From an uncultured Oscillospiraceae bacterium (GTDB lineage: Bacteria; Bacillota; Clostridia; Oscillospirales; Oscillospiraceae): DNA of 64,000 nucleotides. The notes under the pieces were generated by a model. That model was given only the letters and a program-made list of their open reading frames with translations. It made no database searches and was not told the DNA's origin. Below, piece after piece: positions 33,776 to 41,935 of this stretch (the first letter of the stretch is position 1; every line of letters starts with the position of its first letter). The position numbers and the translations under genes were made by a program. The stretch lies in contig CAKTVG010000007.1 in the NCBI GenBank assembly GCA_934622035.1, forward strand, positions 1 through 64,000. Direction: 5' to 3'.

Positions 33776-34474
33776 TTATAATTCGCGAAGCGCATCGACC
33801 AGAACGGTCTTCGCGTTCGTCTTTTCGTCGCGGTATTTGATGATGCGCGCGGGCGCGCCTGCGACGACGGCATTTGCCGGTACGTCCTGCGTGACAATGG
33901 CGCCCGCAGCCACGACTGCGCCGTCTCCGATCTGCACGCCCTCCAGCACGACCGCATTCGCGCCGACGACCACGTCGTCGCCCACGGTCACGGGCTTTGC
34001 GCTGGGCGGCTCGATGACGCCCGCCAGCACCACGCCGGCCGCAATGTGGCAGCGCTTGCCGACGGTTGCACGGCCGCCGAGAACCGCGCCCATGTCGATC
34101 ATCGTGCCTTCGCCGACGACTGCACCGATATTGATGATCGCGCCCATCATGATAACGGCGTTTTCGCCGATTTCCACGCCGTCGCGGATGATGGCGCCCG
34201 GCTCCACGCGCGCGCGGAGCTTCTTCAGGTCGAGCATGGGCAGCGCGGAATTGCAGGCGCTGTTTTCCACATGCAGGGCGGCAATGTGCCCGGCCTGCGC
34301 GGTGAGCTGCGGCTCGAGGACCTTCCAGTCGCCGTAGAGAATTTTCAGACCGTTTCCGCCGGAGAAAACCTCGGCGTCCGTGAATTCGCAGGGAGCGCTT
34401 TCCTGAAGCGTCACGCGCACGGGCGTCTTCTTCTCGGCCTTGCGGATCATTTCAATGATTTCCAGAGCTTCCAT
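33776..34474 (-). CDS. dapH: Tetrahydrodipicolinate N-acetyltransferase
   Basis: 232 residues. It acetylates tetrahydrodipicolinate in the lysine/meso-diaminopimelate pathway, supplying cell wall and, via dipicolinate, spores. An N-terminal alpha/beta domain is followed by a left-handed beta helix of hexapeptide repeats (IIRDGVEIGENAVIMMGAIINIGAVVGEGTMIDMGAV), then VLAGVIEPPSAKPVTVGDDVVVGANAVV, which is diagnostic for DapH/DapD-type acetylases. Full length. Ten bases after mgsA; an unusual partner for mgsA and minD. Confidence 0.92.
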   Translation of the reverse strand: MEALEIIEMIRKAEKKTPVRVTLQESAPCEFTDAEVFSGGNGLKILYGDWKVLEPQLTAQAGHIAALHVENSACNSALPMLDLKKLRARVEPGAIIRDGVEIGENAVIMMGAIINIGAVVGEGTMIDMGAVLGGRATVGKRCHIAAGVVLAGVIEPPSAKPVTVGDDVVVGANAVVLEGVQIGDGAVVAAGAIVTQDVPANAVVAGAPARIIKYRDEKTNAKTVLVDALREL

Positions 34475-34484
34475 GGCTTCTCCC

Positions 34485-34901
34485 TCAGCGGATGGAGCGC
34501 CGGGGCTTCATCATCTCGCGCCAGTCGAGGTCGCCGCGCTGGAGCCCGAGGATGAGCATTTCCGCGGCGGCAAGATTCGTTGCGATGGGAACGTTATGCG
34601 TATCGCAGAGGTGGATCGTCTGGACAAGCTGCTGATCCTCCCAGGGATTGATGCCGTTGGGGTCGGTGAAAAGGAGAACCAGATCGATCTCGTTGTAGGC
34701 GATGCGGGCGTTGACCTGCTGGTGGCCGCCCTGGTTGTGGGACAGGAACAGCGTTACGGGCAGACCCGTCGCGTCCGCGACGAGGCGGCCTGTCGTCGCC
34801 GTGGCGGAAAGCGTGTGCTTGGCCAGGATGCTCTTGTAGGCGGTGCAGAACTGCACCATGAGTTCTTTCTTCTTGTCGTGCGCCATGAGCGTTATGTTCA
34901 T
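34485..34901 (-). CDS. mgsA: Methylglyoxal synthase
   Basis: 138 residues. It converts dihydroxyacetone phosphate to methylglyoxal and phosphate, a bypass of lower glycolysis. The start ALMAHDKKKELM, the TGRLVADATGLPVTLFLSHNQGGHQQV core with the catalytic Asp region and DLVLLFTDPNG are all conserved. Cytoplasmic. It could serve the dihydroxyacetone phosphate produced by the sugar island, but there is no direct link. Overlap and spacing with minD and dapH indicate one transcript. Confidence 0.95.
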   Translation of the reverse strand: MNITLMAHDKKKELMVQFCTAYKSILAKHTLSATATTGRLVADATGLPVTLFLSHNQGGHQQVNARIAYNEIDLVLLFTDPNGINPWEDQQLVQTIHLCDTHNVPIATNLAAAEMLILGLQRGDLDWREMMKPRRSIR

Positions 34902-34923
34902 ATCGTCACCTCATAATTTAGAA

Positions 34924-35655
34924 TCAGAGTTTCATCAGCGGGATGTATTCGCCGCGCAGGCGGCGGGAAATGCGCAGGCAGGCCTCTGCCGCGCCGTCTT
35001 CGGCGGCCAGCACCAGCGCCACGCCCTGTGCGGCGGCCAGAACGACCTCCGGATCCTCCGGCACGATGCCCAGAAGCGGCACGCCGACCGTGTCCATAAT
35101 GTCGTCCACCGTCAGCGCCATGCGGGAAAACATGCGCGGGCTGACGCGGTTGACGACAAGGCAGAGATCCTGCTTGCCGCGCAGCGTCAGAAGGTCGGCG
35201 GTGCAGGCGGCATCGCGCATGGAGGCGGGGTCGGCCGTGCAGACGATCACGCAGCGCCCGGCGGCCTGCGTCGCCAGGCGGAAGCCCTCGCCAATCCCGG
35301 CGGCGGAATCGAGCAGGCAGAAATCGTATTCCTCCCGCGCCCGGCGCAGAAGCTGCGCAAAGGCTGCCGGGTCGATCTTCTCGCCGCGCTCCGGCGCGGT
35401 CAGGAGGGAAAGATTCGGGAATTCCGGATGCACCGCCGCGTCGGACAGCGTGTACTCGCCGCGCAGCACCTCCGTGAAGGCAATCGCCGGAAGCTCGGCC
35501 ATGCCGAGGGCGATGTCCAGATTGCGAAGGCCGATGTCCGCATCGATGCAGAGCACCCTTTTCCCCTCCGCAGCCAGGCAGGAGGCAACCGCCGCGCAGA
35601 CGGTGGTTTTGCCCGTGCCGCCCTTGCCGGAGATGATCGAAATCACTTCTCCCAC
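34924..35655 (-). CDS. minD: Septum site-determining ATPase MinD
   Basis: 243 residues, start GTG 35655, behind AAAGGAGG. Deviant Walker A SGKGGTGKTTVCAAVA at residues 8-23, DADIGLRNLDIALG, LLDSAAGIGEG and the MinD-specific VVNRVSPRMF segment. The C-terminus LRISRRLRGEYIPLMKL is a basic-hydrophobic tail that may be the membrane-targeting helix, although it is short and worn compared with typical MinD. Neither minC nor minE is adjacent. Confidence 0.85.
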   Translation of the reverse strand: MGEVISIISGKGGTGKTTVCAAVASCLAAEGKRVLCIDADIGLRNLDIALGMAELPAIAFTEVLRGEYTLSDAAVHPEFPNLSLLTAPERGEKIDPAAFAQLLRRAREEYDFCLLDSAAGIGEGFRLATQAAGRCVIVCTADPASMRDAACTADLLTLRGKQDLCLVVNRVSPRMFSRMALTVDDIMDTVGVPLLGIVPEDPEVVLAAAQGVALVLAAEDGAAEACLRISRRLRGEYIPLMKL

Positions 35656-35688
35656 GCTTTTGCCTCCTTTTGATACTTCTTCGCGTAT

Positions 35689-35717
35689 AGTATAACGGAT
35701 TTTTTCTCACATTTCAA
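35689..35717 (-). promoter_or_regulatory. minD promoter
   Basis: On the minus strand TTGAAA, 17-base spacer, TATACT, 34 bases before the GTG start. Confidence 0.65.
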
Positions 35718-35800
35718 CCGGATTGCAGAAAAAGTCCCCTGAAGTTTTTCAAAAAACCGGAGGCTGCGCCTGAAAAACTGCGCTTTTTTGAAAAAAGTGC

Positions 35801-35832
35801 TTGAAATTCGGGCCGATCTATGCTAGTATAAT
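35801..35832 (+). promoter_or_regulatory. secG promoter
   Basis: TTGAAA (35801-35806), 17-base spacer, TAGTAT (35824-35829), overlapping TATAAT at 35827-35832. Confidence 0.6.
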
Positions 35833-35883
35833 GATTACTGTTTGAAATTAATGTTCGCAAGAACTGATCTTTGGAGGTTACTC

Positions 35884-36126
35884 ATGGAAGCATTGAAAAT
35901 TGTCCTGCTGGTTTTCCAGCTCATCTCCTGCGCCGCACTGACCGTTATCATCCTGCTCCAGTCCAGCAAGAGCGACGGCATGAGCGCCCTGACCGGCAAC
36001 ACGGATTCCTTCCTCGGCAGAAACAAGGCCGCCACGATGGATGCCAAGCTTGAGCGCATGACCAAGTGGGTCGCTGCGGCGTTCATCCTGCTGACGCTCT
36101 TTGTCGCAATGCTGTACTCCATGTAA
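35884..36126 (+). CDS. secG: Preprotein translocase subunit SecG
   Basis: 80 residues, start ATG 35884 behind TGGAGGTT. Two membrane helices (IVLLVFQLISCAALTVIILLQ and WVAAAFILLTLFVAMLYSM) joined by the loop SSKSDGMSALTGNTDSFLGRNK, matching SecG. It is the small accessory subunit of SecYEG, which increases export efficiency. Monocistronic with its own terminator. Confidence 0.93.
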   Translation: MEALKIVLLVFQLISCAALTVIILLQSSKSDGMSALTGNTDSFLGRNKAATMDAKLERMTKWVAAAFILLTLFVAMLYSM

Positions 36127-36140
36127 TTCAAAATTGCACC

Positions 36141-36170
36141 AAAATGGGAACCCGGATGGGTTCCCATTTT
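36141..36170 (+). terminator. secG terminator
   Basis: AAAATGGGAACCC and GGGTTCCCATTTT form 13 pairs around GGAT, followed by TT. Confidence 0.9.
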
Positions 36171-36184
36171 TTGTCAAGATTTTT

Positions 36185-36212
36185 TGTAAGAAATTCGGAG
36201 CTTGCGCGTCTA
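36185..36212 (+). promoter_or_regulatory. Probable ECF-sigma-dependent autoregulatory promoter
   Basis: TGTAAG, a 16-base spacer and CGTCTA, unlike the sigma-A boxes elsewhere in the window; it starts 47 bases before an ECF sigma gene. The form resembles ECF promoters with a GTAA -35 and a CGTC -10 element. Confidence 0.5.
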
Positions 36213-36231
36213 TTGAACGGGTGGTGAAAGC

Positions 36232-36711
36232 ATGGAACAGTTTGAGCAGGTCTATGAAACCTATTTTGGCGACGTCTATCGCTATGCGCTGGCGCTGACG
36301 CGGGACGCCGAAACGGCGCAGGACATCACGTCCGAGACGTTTTTGAAGGCGCTGGAGTCCATCGACCGCTTCCGCGGCGACTGCGACCTGCGCTTCTGGC
36401 TCTGCCGCATCGCGAAAAACTGCTATACCTCCCGGCTTCGCAGGGACGGCCGCCTGACGGAGCTGCCGGAGGAGCTGCCGCAGAGTGGCGCGCTGGAGGA
36501 AACGGTGCTGCGTGCGGAGCTTTCCGAGCGGGCCCAGGCCGCGCTGCACGCGCTGCCGGAACCGTACAAGGAGGTTTTCATGCTGCGCGTCTACGGCGAG
36601 CTGAGCTTCCGGCGCATCGGCGCGCTGTTCGGCAAGACGGAAAACTGGGCCTGCGTCGTCTTTCACCGCGCCAAAACCAAACTTTCCACGAAATTGGAGG
36701 AATCAAAATGA
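36232..36711 (+). CDS. ECF-family RNA polymerase sigma factor
   Basis: 159 residues. Region 2 YETYFGDVYRYALALTRDAETAQDITSETFLKAL and FWLCRIAKNCYTSRLRR; region 4 ALPEPYKEVFMLRVYGELSFRRIGALFGKTENWACVVFHRAK with the HTH. The start at ATG 36232 follows GGTGGTGAAAGC. The stop overlaps the zinc-finger anti-sigma gene by four bases. Compact, complete ECF factor, probably autoregulated from the promoter at 36185. Confidence 0.92.
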   Translation: MEQFEQVYETYFGDVYRYALALTRDAETAQDITSETFLKALESIDRFRGDCDLRFWLCRIAKNCYTSRLRRDGRLTELPEELPQSGALEETVLRAELSERAQAALHALPEPYKEVFMLRVYGELSFRRIGALFGKTENWACVVFHRAKTKLSTKLEESK

Positions 36712-37580
36712 ATCTGCCCTGTTCGGTCATTACGGATCTGCTGCCGCTGTATGCCGAAAATCTTGCGGGCGCGGAGTCGCGCGCCCTTGTGGAGGAGCAT
36801 TTGAACGGCTGTCCTGCCTGCCGGGCGCGGCTGGAGGAGCTGAAGACGCCGGCGGCGGTACCGGCGGCCGATCCGGCGCCCCTGAAGCAGGTGCGGCGGG
36901 CCGTGCGCAGAAAGCGCCGTATTGCGGTTTTGCTTGCGGTTTTGCTGTCGCTGGCGGCGGCGGTGGGGGTGTTCGGCGCACTGAGCACGCCGGAATACCT
37001 GCCGCAGGCGCGGGCCGTGCGGCTGGAAACGCGCGAGGACGGCCTTGTGACCATAGAATTCCTGCCCGGCGTGACCGGCTATGAGCTGACGCGGGAGAAG
37101 CTGCCGGATTCCGGCGGCATCAGCTACAGCCTTTCCGCCTATTCCACGGCGCTGGCGCGGCTGACCGGACGCGGCACGCCGCAGGAGATCGTCCTGAACC
37201 CGCAGCAGGAGCGGCTCGAGCGCGTCTACTACTGCGAGATGACCGGCAGCGACGATGTGCTGCTCTACGGCGACGCCGATGGCGGACGCATTACGCTGCC
37301 GCGGCTGTCGCTGAGCTTTTACGCGCTGGCGGCCTTTGCCGCCGTGACCGCGGGCGTCGTTCTGACGCTTGTGTTCCATAAAAATGCCCGCCTGCGCGGC
37401 TGGCTGATCGATCTGACGCTGCTGCCTGCGTGCTGGCTTGCCGCGCAGCTGTGCATCTGCGGAGTCTCTTTGACAAGCTACACGCTCACACGGGATTTTG
37501 TCCTTGCAGCGCTGCTGGCGGCGCTTTTGTACGCCGCCTGCGTGGTGCTCCACCGCGCCGTGCTCGGGAAAAAGCACTGA
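36708..37580 (+). CDS. Zinc-finger anti-sigma factor, membrane-bound
   Basis: 290 residues. The zf-HC2 motif is at the N-terminus: CSVITDLLPLYAENLAGAESRALVEEHLNGCPACRARLEEL, with His and the Cys-x2-Cys pair that chelate zinc and grip the sigma factor. A first membrane helix (IAVLLAVLLSLAAAVGVFGAL, about residues 70-90), an outside domain of about 110 residues, then three further helices towards the C-terminus. It should inactivate the upstream sigma until an envelope signal releases it. Confidence 0.88.
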   Translation: MNLPCSVITDLLPLYAENLAGAESRALVEEHLNGCPACRARLEELKTPAAVPAADPAPLKQVRRAVRRKRRIAVLLAVLLSLAAAVGVFGALSTPEYLPQARAVRLETREDGLVTIEFLPGVTGYELTREKLPDSGGISYSLSAYSTALARLTGRGTPQEIVLNPQQERLERVYYCEMTGSDDVLLYGDADGGRITLPRLSLSFYALAAFAAVTAGVVLTLVFHKNARLRGWLIDLTLLPACWLAAQLCICGVSLTSYTLTRDFVLAALLAALLYAACVVLHRAVLGKKH

Positions 37581-37592
37581 GCGGCAAAAAAA

Positions 37593-37680
37593 CGTAGGGG
37601 CGCGGCACGCTGTGCCCGGTGCAGGCAGTTACAAATTTGCAGGTGCCTACACACGGGACGGGAAACCCGTCTCCCTACGC
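37593..37680. repeat. Family A repeat (copy A7, best-preserved)
   Basis: CGTAGGGGCGCGGCACGCTG opens the first hairpin, the core is GGTGCAGGCAGTTACAAATT followed by TGCAGGTGCCTACAC, and the second hairpin ACGGGACGGGAAACCCGTCT ends in CCCTACG. Outer ends, core halves and both hairpins are all self-complementary. Confidence 0.8.
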
Positions 37681-37795
37681 AGGCCGCTTCACGCAGACTG
37701 TTTGCGATCATGCTTGGGGATAAGGTGATCGGGGAATTGCAATTGAAGCAGATCGACCATGATAAGAAAGAAGGGCGCACTTCTATACACCTTTC

Positions 37796-38035
37796 GGTGT
37801 ACCGTGCGAGCATCCCTTGCCTCTCCCCTTGGGAGAGGTGGCCGAGCGCAGCGAGGACGGAGCTGAACGTTCTCAATTTCTGATGTCTCTTGGGCTGGAG
37901 CTTTTGCGATTCTCCAACCGGGATATCGACAGGGATTTCCGTAATGTGCAAATTGATCTTATCATTCGAAAAAGGCTGCAAGCCCCTCTCAGTCACCTGC
38001 GGTGACAGCTCTACCAAAGGGAGAACCAAGGGGCT
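37796..38035 (+). pseudogene. DUF559-type endonuclease remnant inside a TIR-like element
   Basis: Left end GCCTCTCCCCTTGGGAGAGG with GTGGCCGAGCGCAGCGAGGA behind it; right end CCCCTCTCAGTCACCTGCGG with TGACAGCTCTACCAAAGGGA behind it, an imperfect inverted pair. Between them the frame reads LGLELLRFSNRDIDRDFRNV, the C-terminal strand pattern of DUF559/Vsr-like endonuclease-fold proteins, continuing into APLSHLR encoded by the repeat. The N-terminal two thirds with the active site are missing. The gap 37581-38156 holds A7, this relic and a terminator. Confidence 0.5.
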
Positions 38036-38066
38036 GCACCTCGTTACATAGTATGTTGGCATGAGA

Positions 38067-38098
38067 AATGGAGCGTATCTGTATTGATACGCTCCATT
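38067..38098 (-). terminator. Hairpin downstream of the aminopeptidase gene
   Basis: AATGGAGCGTATC and GATACGCTCCATT form 13 pairs with a six-base loop; 58 bases past the aminopeptidase stop. T tract is short on either side. Confidence 0.6.
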
Positions 38099-38156
38099 GA
38101 CTGCTTTATGAACACCCATCTAACGCTCGCGGGGGCCTTGTGTCATGAAGAGGCTT

Positions 38157-39419
38157 TTATGCCGAGAAGAAGGCCGTGCACAGGCGGCAGAAGGCGTCCT
38201 GATCGCGCAGGCCCATCAGCTCACGCGCCGAGTGCATTGCCAGAAGCGGCACGCCGATGTCCGCCGCAGGCATCGCCAGAAGCGCCGAGGCCATGGAGCC
38301 GACGGTGCTGCCGCCGGGCAGATCGGCGCGGTTCATGTACACCTGCAGCGGAATGTCGTGCGCCAGACAGAGCGCCTGCACGACCGCGCAGGTCTCGGCT
38401 TCGGAGGAGTAGCGCGGTGAGCGCTTGAGCGCCACGCCGCCGTTCAGCAGAGGCGCGCAGAGCGGGTCTGCGTACTCCGGATGGTTCGGGTGCAGGGCGT
38501 GCGCCGCGTCACAGGAGAGAAGCATCCCGTTGACGCAGGCGTTGAGAAACGCAGCGCGGTCCATGCCCAGCGCGAGGGCGAGCTTTTCCAGAACGACCGT
38601 CAGCGTCGCGCTGTCCGCGCCGCGGCGGGTGTTGCTGCCGATCTCCTCGTTGTCGTAGAGCACGGCGACGTTAATCTCCTCGCCCTTCGCATGCTTCAGC
38701 GCATGCAGGCAGGCGTGCACGGAGGTCAGATTGTCCAGCCGCGGGGAGGAAAGCAGATCCTCGCCAATCACCTGCGCCCGCTCGGCACAGTAGACGTACA
38801 GCTCAAAGGACAGAATGTCCTGCGCGGGAACATCCAGCTTTTCGCCCAGCCTCTTCAGCAGCCAACCGTCCTTCTCCCAGCCCTGCGCAACGGTGGCGCA
38901 CAGGGGGAACATGTCCACGTTTGCCTTCGTCGGCACGCCCTTGTTGACCTCGCGGTTCATGTGAATGGCGACGTTGGGGATGGTGAGCAGGGGCTCGTCC
39001 CACTTGACCAGCCGCCGCTGCGGCTGCATGGGGTCCTGCGTGCGCAGCAGCACCGCGCCCGCCAGAGAGAGCGGGCGGTCCAGCCACGTGTTCAGAATCG
39101 CGCCACCATATGGCTCGACGTTCAGCTTGCAGCAGCCGCCGGTGACGATCTCCGCCGCGGGCTTGACGCGCAGGCAGGGCCAATCGGTGTGCGCCGCGGC
39201 GATGCGGAAGGCCTTTGCCGACGCGCCGACGGAGAAGGCGATCAGGTTGGTACCGTTTTCAACGTAATAGCGGCCGCCCGGCTTGACGTCGAATTCGCCG
39301 CCCAGCGCCAGCGCGGCAAAGCCGGCCTCATGCAGCTGCCGCACCGCCAGCGCGACGGTGTGATAGGGCGAAACGCCGTTGTCCAGCCAGAAGAACAGGG
39401 CCTCTTCGATTTTTGTCAT
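38157..39419 (-). CDS. M18 family aminopeptidase
   Basis: 420 residues of the M18 metallopeptidases, which release N-terminal, often acidic, residues from peptides. Metal-site motifs: AAHTDWPCLRVKP (about residue 95), YDNEEIGSNTRRGADS, and at the C-terminus STVGSMASALLAMPAADIGVPLLAMHSARELMGLRD. Cytoplasmic dodecameric enzymes by family. Full length. It overlaps the thioesterase by four bases (ATGA), so both are translated together. Confidence 0.93.
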   Translation of the reverse strand: MTKIEEALFFWLDNGVSPYHTVALAVRQLHEAGFAALALGGEFDVKPGGRYYVENGTNLIAFSVGASAKAFRIAAAHTDWPCLRVKPAAEIVTGGCCKLNVEPYGGAILNTWLDRPLSLAGAVLLRTQDPMQPQRRLVKWDEPLLTIPNVAIHMNREVNKGVPTKANVDMFPLCATVAQGWEKDGWLLKRLGEKLDVPAQDILSFELYVYCAERAQVIGEDLLSSPRLDNLTSVHACLHALKHAKGEEINVAVLYDNEEIGSNTRRGADSATLTVVLEKLALALGMDRAAFLNACVNGMLLSCDAAHALHPNHPEYADPLCAPLLNGGVALKRSPRYSSEAETCAVVQALCLAHDIPLQVYMNRADLPGGSTVGSMASALLAMPAADIGVPLLAMHSARELMGLRDQDAFCRLCTAFFSA

Positions 39420-40108
39420 GACTTTTCCTCCTCAGCTTGCAGAAATCGTGCCCGGAAGCTCTCCGAGCCGTCGGATTTTACGCCGCGGACGCAGCCGTCC
39501 TGCGCGAACAGGTGCAGCGTCTCGCCCAGAAGGCACTCGCGGTCGTAGATGATCTCAAAAAATTTCGTCTCGGGCGGGGCGAAGCGCTGCGCGTGCCGAA
39601 CGTAGACAACATTGTTCAGGTGGCCGTTGTCGTCGATCTCCTCCGGCGTGACGGTCCACGCGCCCGCCTCGGGCAGGGCCTCCGGCAGAACGAGCCGCCG
39701 GATCGTCTCGCGCCGCTCGGGCTGCACGGTGGGCAGCTCCCAGAGTACGGAAATGTCGCGCATGGCGACGATGTGCCGCTCCTTCTCACTCGCGAGCACC
39801 CAGTATTGCAGGCCGCGGCCGACGACCTCGCCCTCCCGGACAAAATCGTAGTCGCGGACGCTCATCGCGGGCGAGGGCCTGCGCAGCCAGGTCCGCACCG
39901 TCAGCGGTTCTCCCGGCGGCGGCAGCAGCCGCATGGCGATCCGGCTGCGCACCAGCATCCACAGGCAGCCGTAGCGCTCGACCATCTCGTCGTGGCCGAT
40001 GCCAAGCTCGTTGGCGTGATCCGTCGCCGCCTGCGCCAGCGCGGCCATCAGCGCTTCCGGCGTCCAGGCGCCCTGCGGCGTGTAGGTAATTTCAAGACAG
40101 GCTTTCAC
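39416..40108 (-). CDS. Acyl-ACP thioesterase family protein (double hotdog)
   Basis: 230 residues, start GTG 40108, seven bases after AAGGAG. The family hydrolyses acyl-ACP to free fatty acid. N-terminal hotdog with LAQAATDHANELGIG and GCLWMLVRSRIAMRLLPPPGEPLTVRTWLR; C-terminal hotdog with DDNGHLNNVVYVRHAQRFAP, containing the conserved N-x-H-x-N catalytic region. First gene of a two-gene operon with M18 aminopeptidase. Confidence 0.85.
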   Translation of the reverse strand: MKACLEITYTPQGAWTPEALMAALAQAATDHANELGIGHDEMVERYGCLWMLVRSRIAMRLLPPPGEPLTVRTWLRRPSPAMSVRDYDFVREGEVVGRGLQYWVLASEKERHIVAMRDISVLWELPTVQPERRETIRRLVLPEALPEAGAWTVTPEEIDDNGHLNNVVYVRHAQRFAPPETKFFEIIYDRECLLGETLHLFAQDGCVRGVKSDGSESFRARFLQAEEEKS

Positions 40109-40138
40109 AAAAAAGCTCCTTCATCATGGATTGTTTCT

Positions 40139-40167
40139 ATTGTACCACGGCGCGGGCGGCGCGTCAA
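40139..40167 (-). promoter_or_regulatory. Promoter of the thioesterase-aminopeptidase operon
   Basis: On the minus strand TTGACG, 17-base spacer, TACAAT, 31 bases before the GTG start. Confidence 0.65.
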
Positions 40168-40222
40168 TTGTGCGGGGTTTGTAAACTTTTTTCCGAAATG
40201 GCCGCGGATTCTGCCAAATCGA

Positions 40223-40251
40223 TTGAAAAATACCGCCATTTGTGATAGGAT
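40223..40251 (+). promoter_or_regulatory. Promoter of the parvulin gene
   Basis: TTGAAA, 17-base spacer, TAGGAT, 35 bases before the start codon. Confidence 0.55.
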
Positions 40252-40285
40252 GAACGGGTAAATTATCGAAAGGGAGAAAAAGCCA

Positions 40286-41896
40286 ATGAACCCCGAAAAC
40301 GAAAACAAGGAAGAATTGACCGCCGCAGAGCCTGCGCAGGACGAAACCGTGCAGGAACCGGCGGAGGAAGCTGGCGAAGAGGCCGCGGAAGAAACCGCCG
40401 CCGAAGCGGCCGAAGAAGCAACGGAAGAGACAGCGGAAGAGACCGAGCAGGCCGAGGAAGCGCCGGAGTCCGGCGAGCCGAAGAAAAAGGACCTGTCCAA
40501 GGGCACGAAGATCGGCATTATCATTGCCGCGGTCGTCGTTGTGCTGGGCCTGATCGCAGGCGGCGTGGTCTGGTACCTGTCCGCGCACCCCGAGCTGACC
40601 ATGAAGAAGGTGGAAACCGCCTACGGCGATACCGCTTACCTGCCCGAGGAGAACGCCTTCGGCACCAGCGATATTACGACAAAGGACCGCTATGACATCA
40701 CGGACACTACGCCGGACAGCGTGGAGATGATGACCGCCATCGGCCGCGATAAGGACGGCGCCTATTTCCTGACGAACGGCGATTTGCAGGCGGCCTACTG
40801 GATGGATTTCTATCAGATGATGAACACCTACGGCGCCTATGCCTCGATGATGGGCCTGGACACGACCAAGCCGCTGTATCAGCAGCAGTCCCTGGTTGAG
40901 GGCAACACCTGGGAGCAGTATTTCCTGTCCAATGTGCTGCTGAATCTGACCGAGTTCCGCACGCTTTCCCGCGCGGCGGAGGCCAGCGGCTACACCCTCC
41001 CCGAGGATGTCGAGACGCAGCTGAGCTCGCTCATTTCCGACGACGGCGACCTGGCGATGGAGGCTCTGACCGCCGGCTTCGACACGCTGGACGAATACCT
41101 CCAGGAGAACTTCGGCGCCGGCGTGACGGCGAAAAACTACCTGAATTACATGCGCCTGTATATCACCGCCATGTACTATTATCAGGACGTGCTCTACGGC
41201 GAGCCCTACGCCTCCGCGACCGAGGCCGAGGTCGAGGCCTATTTCGATTCCCACACGGATACCTACTCCGCCAAGAACCTGACCAAGGCAAACGACATCA
41301 ACGTCCGCCACATCCTCATCACCCCGCAGGGCGAGAAGGATTCCGACGGTAACTACTCCGAGGAAGCCTGGGCGGCGGCGGAGACCGAGGCCAACCGCAT
41401 CTATGCCCTCTGGCAGCAGGATGCAACGGAGGATCATTTCTCCGAGCTGGCAAAGGAATATTCCAAGGACAATAACGCAAGCGACGGCGGCCTGTATGAG
41501 AACGTCTATCCGGGCCAGATGCTGACCGAGTTCAACGACTGGTGCTTCGATTCCTCCCGCAAGACCGGCGACAGCGGCATCGTGCGCACGCAGTACGGCT
41601 ATCATATCATGTACTTCGGCGGCGTGCAGGAAAGCCGCACCTGGTTTGAAACCGCAAAGCAGGATCTGGCGACGGAGCTCGCCGATGAGAAGATCACCGA
41701 GCTCAAGACGACCTACCCCGTGGAGATCGACTATTCCAACATCCGCATCTTTGACATGGTGACCTACGCCGCCACGAAGAACCAGACCGACGCCAGCGAG
41801 GCGACGGATACCGGCAGCGCAAGCGACAGTAGCGCGGCAAGCGAGTCCGGCGAGGCCGAGAGCGGCACGGAGGGCGAAAGCGGCGCGGCCGGTTAA
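40286..41896 (+). CDS. Membrane-anchored parvulin-type peptidyl-prolyl isomerase
   Basis: 536 residues. A highly acidic, repetitive N-terminus (about 70 residues, Glu/Ala-rich) stays in the cytoplasm; one membrane helix follows (IGIIIAAVVVVLGLIAGGVVW, about residues 77-97). Outside are a helical SurA-like chaperone region and a parvulin domain: INVRHILITPQGEKDS, then FSELAKEYSKDNNASDGGLYENV and SGIVRTQYGYHIMYFGG. It should assist folding of exported proteins, like PrsA, but is anchored by a helix instead of a lipid. The Ser/Ala-rich tail is low complexity. Confidence 0.88.
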   Translation: MNPENENKEELTAAEPAQDETVQEPAEEAGEEAAEETAAEAAEEATEETAEETEQAEEAPESGEPKKKDLSKGTKIGIIIAAVVVVLGLIAGGVVWYLSAHPELTMKKVETAYGDTAYLPEENAFGTSDITTKDRYDITDTTPDSVEMMTAIGRDKDGAYFLTNGDLQAAYWMDFYQMMNTYGAYASMMGLDTTKPLYQQQSLVEGNTWEQYFLSNVLLNLTEFRTLSRAAEASGYTLPEDVETQLSSLISDDGDLAMEALTAGFDTLDEYLQENFGAGVTAKNYLNYMRLYITAMYYYQDVLYGEPYASATEAEVEAYFDSHTDTYSAKNLTKANDINVRHILITPQGEKDSDGNYSEEAWAAAETEANRIYALWQQDATEDHFSELAKEYSKDNNASDGGLYENVYPGQMLTEFNDWCFDSSRKTGDSGIVRTQYGYHIMYFGGVQESRTWFETAKQDLATELADEKITELKTTYPVEIDYSNIRIFDMVTYAATKNQTDASEATDTGSASDSSAASESGEAESGTEGESGAAG

Positions 41897-41935
41897 CCGT
41901 GTACTGATTTCAGAGGAATAGAGGTGGCGTAAGCC

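Noticed and set aside
37478..38119. A 213-codon minus-strand frame over the repeat region
   Set aside because: It crosses an A repeat and the DUF559 relic and merely translates repeat DNA (segment CRHLQICNCLH, also seen in frames through other A copies).
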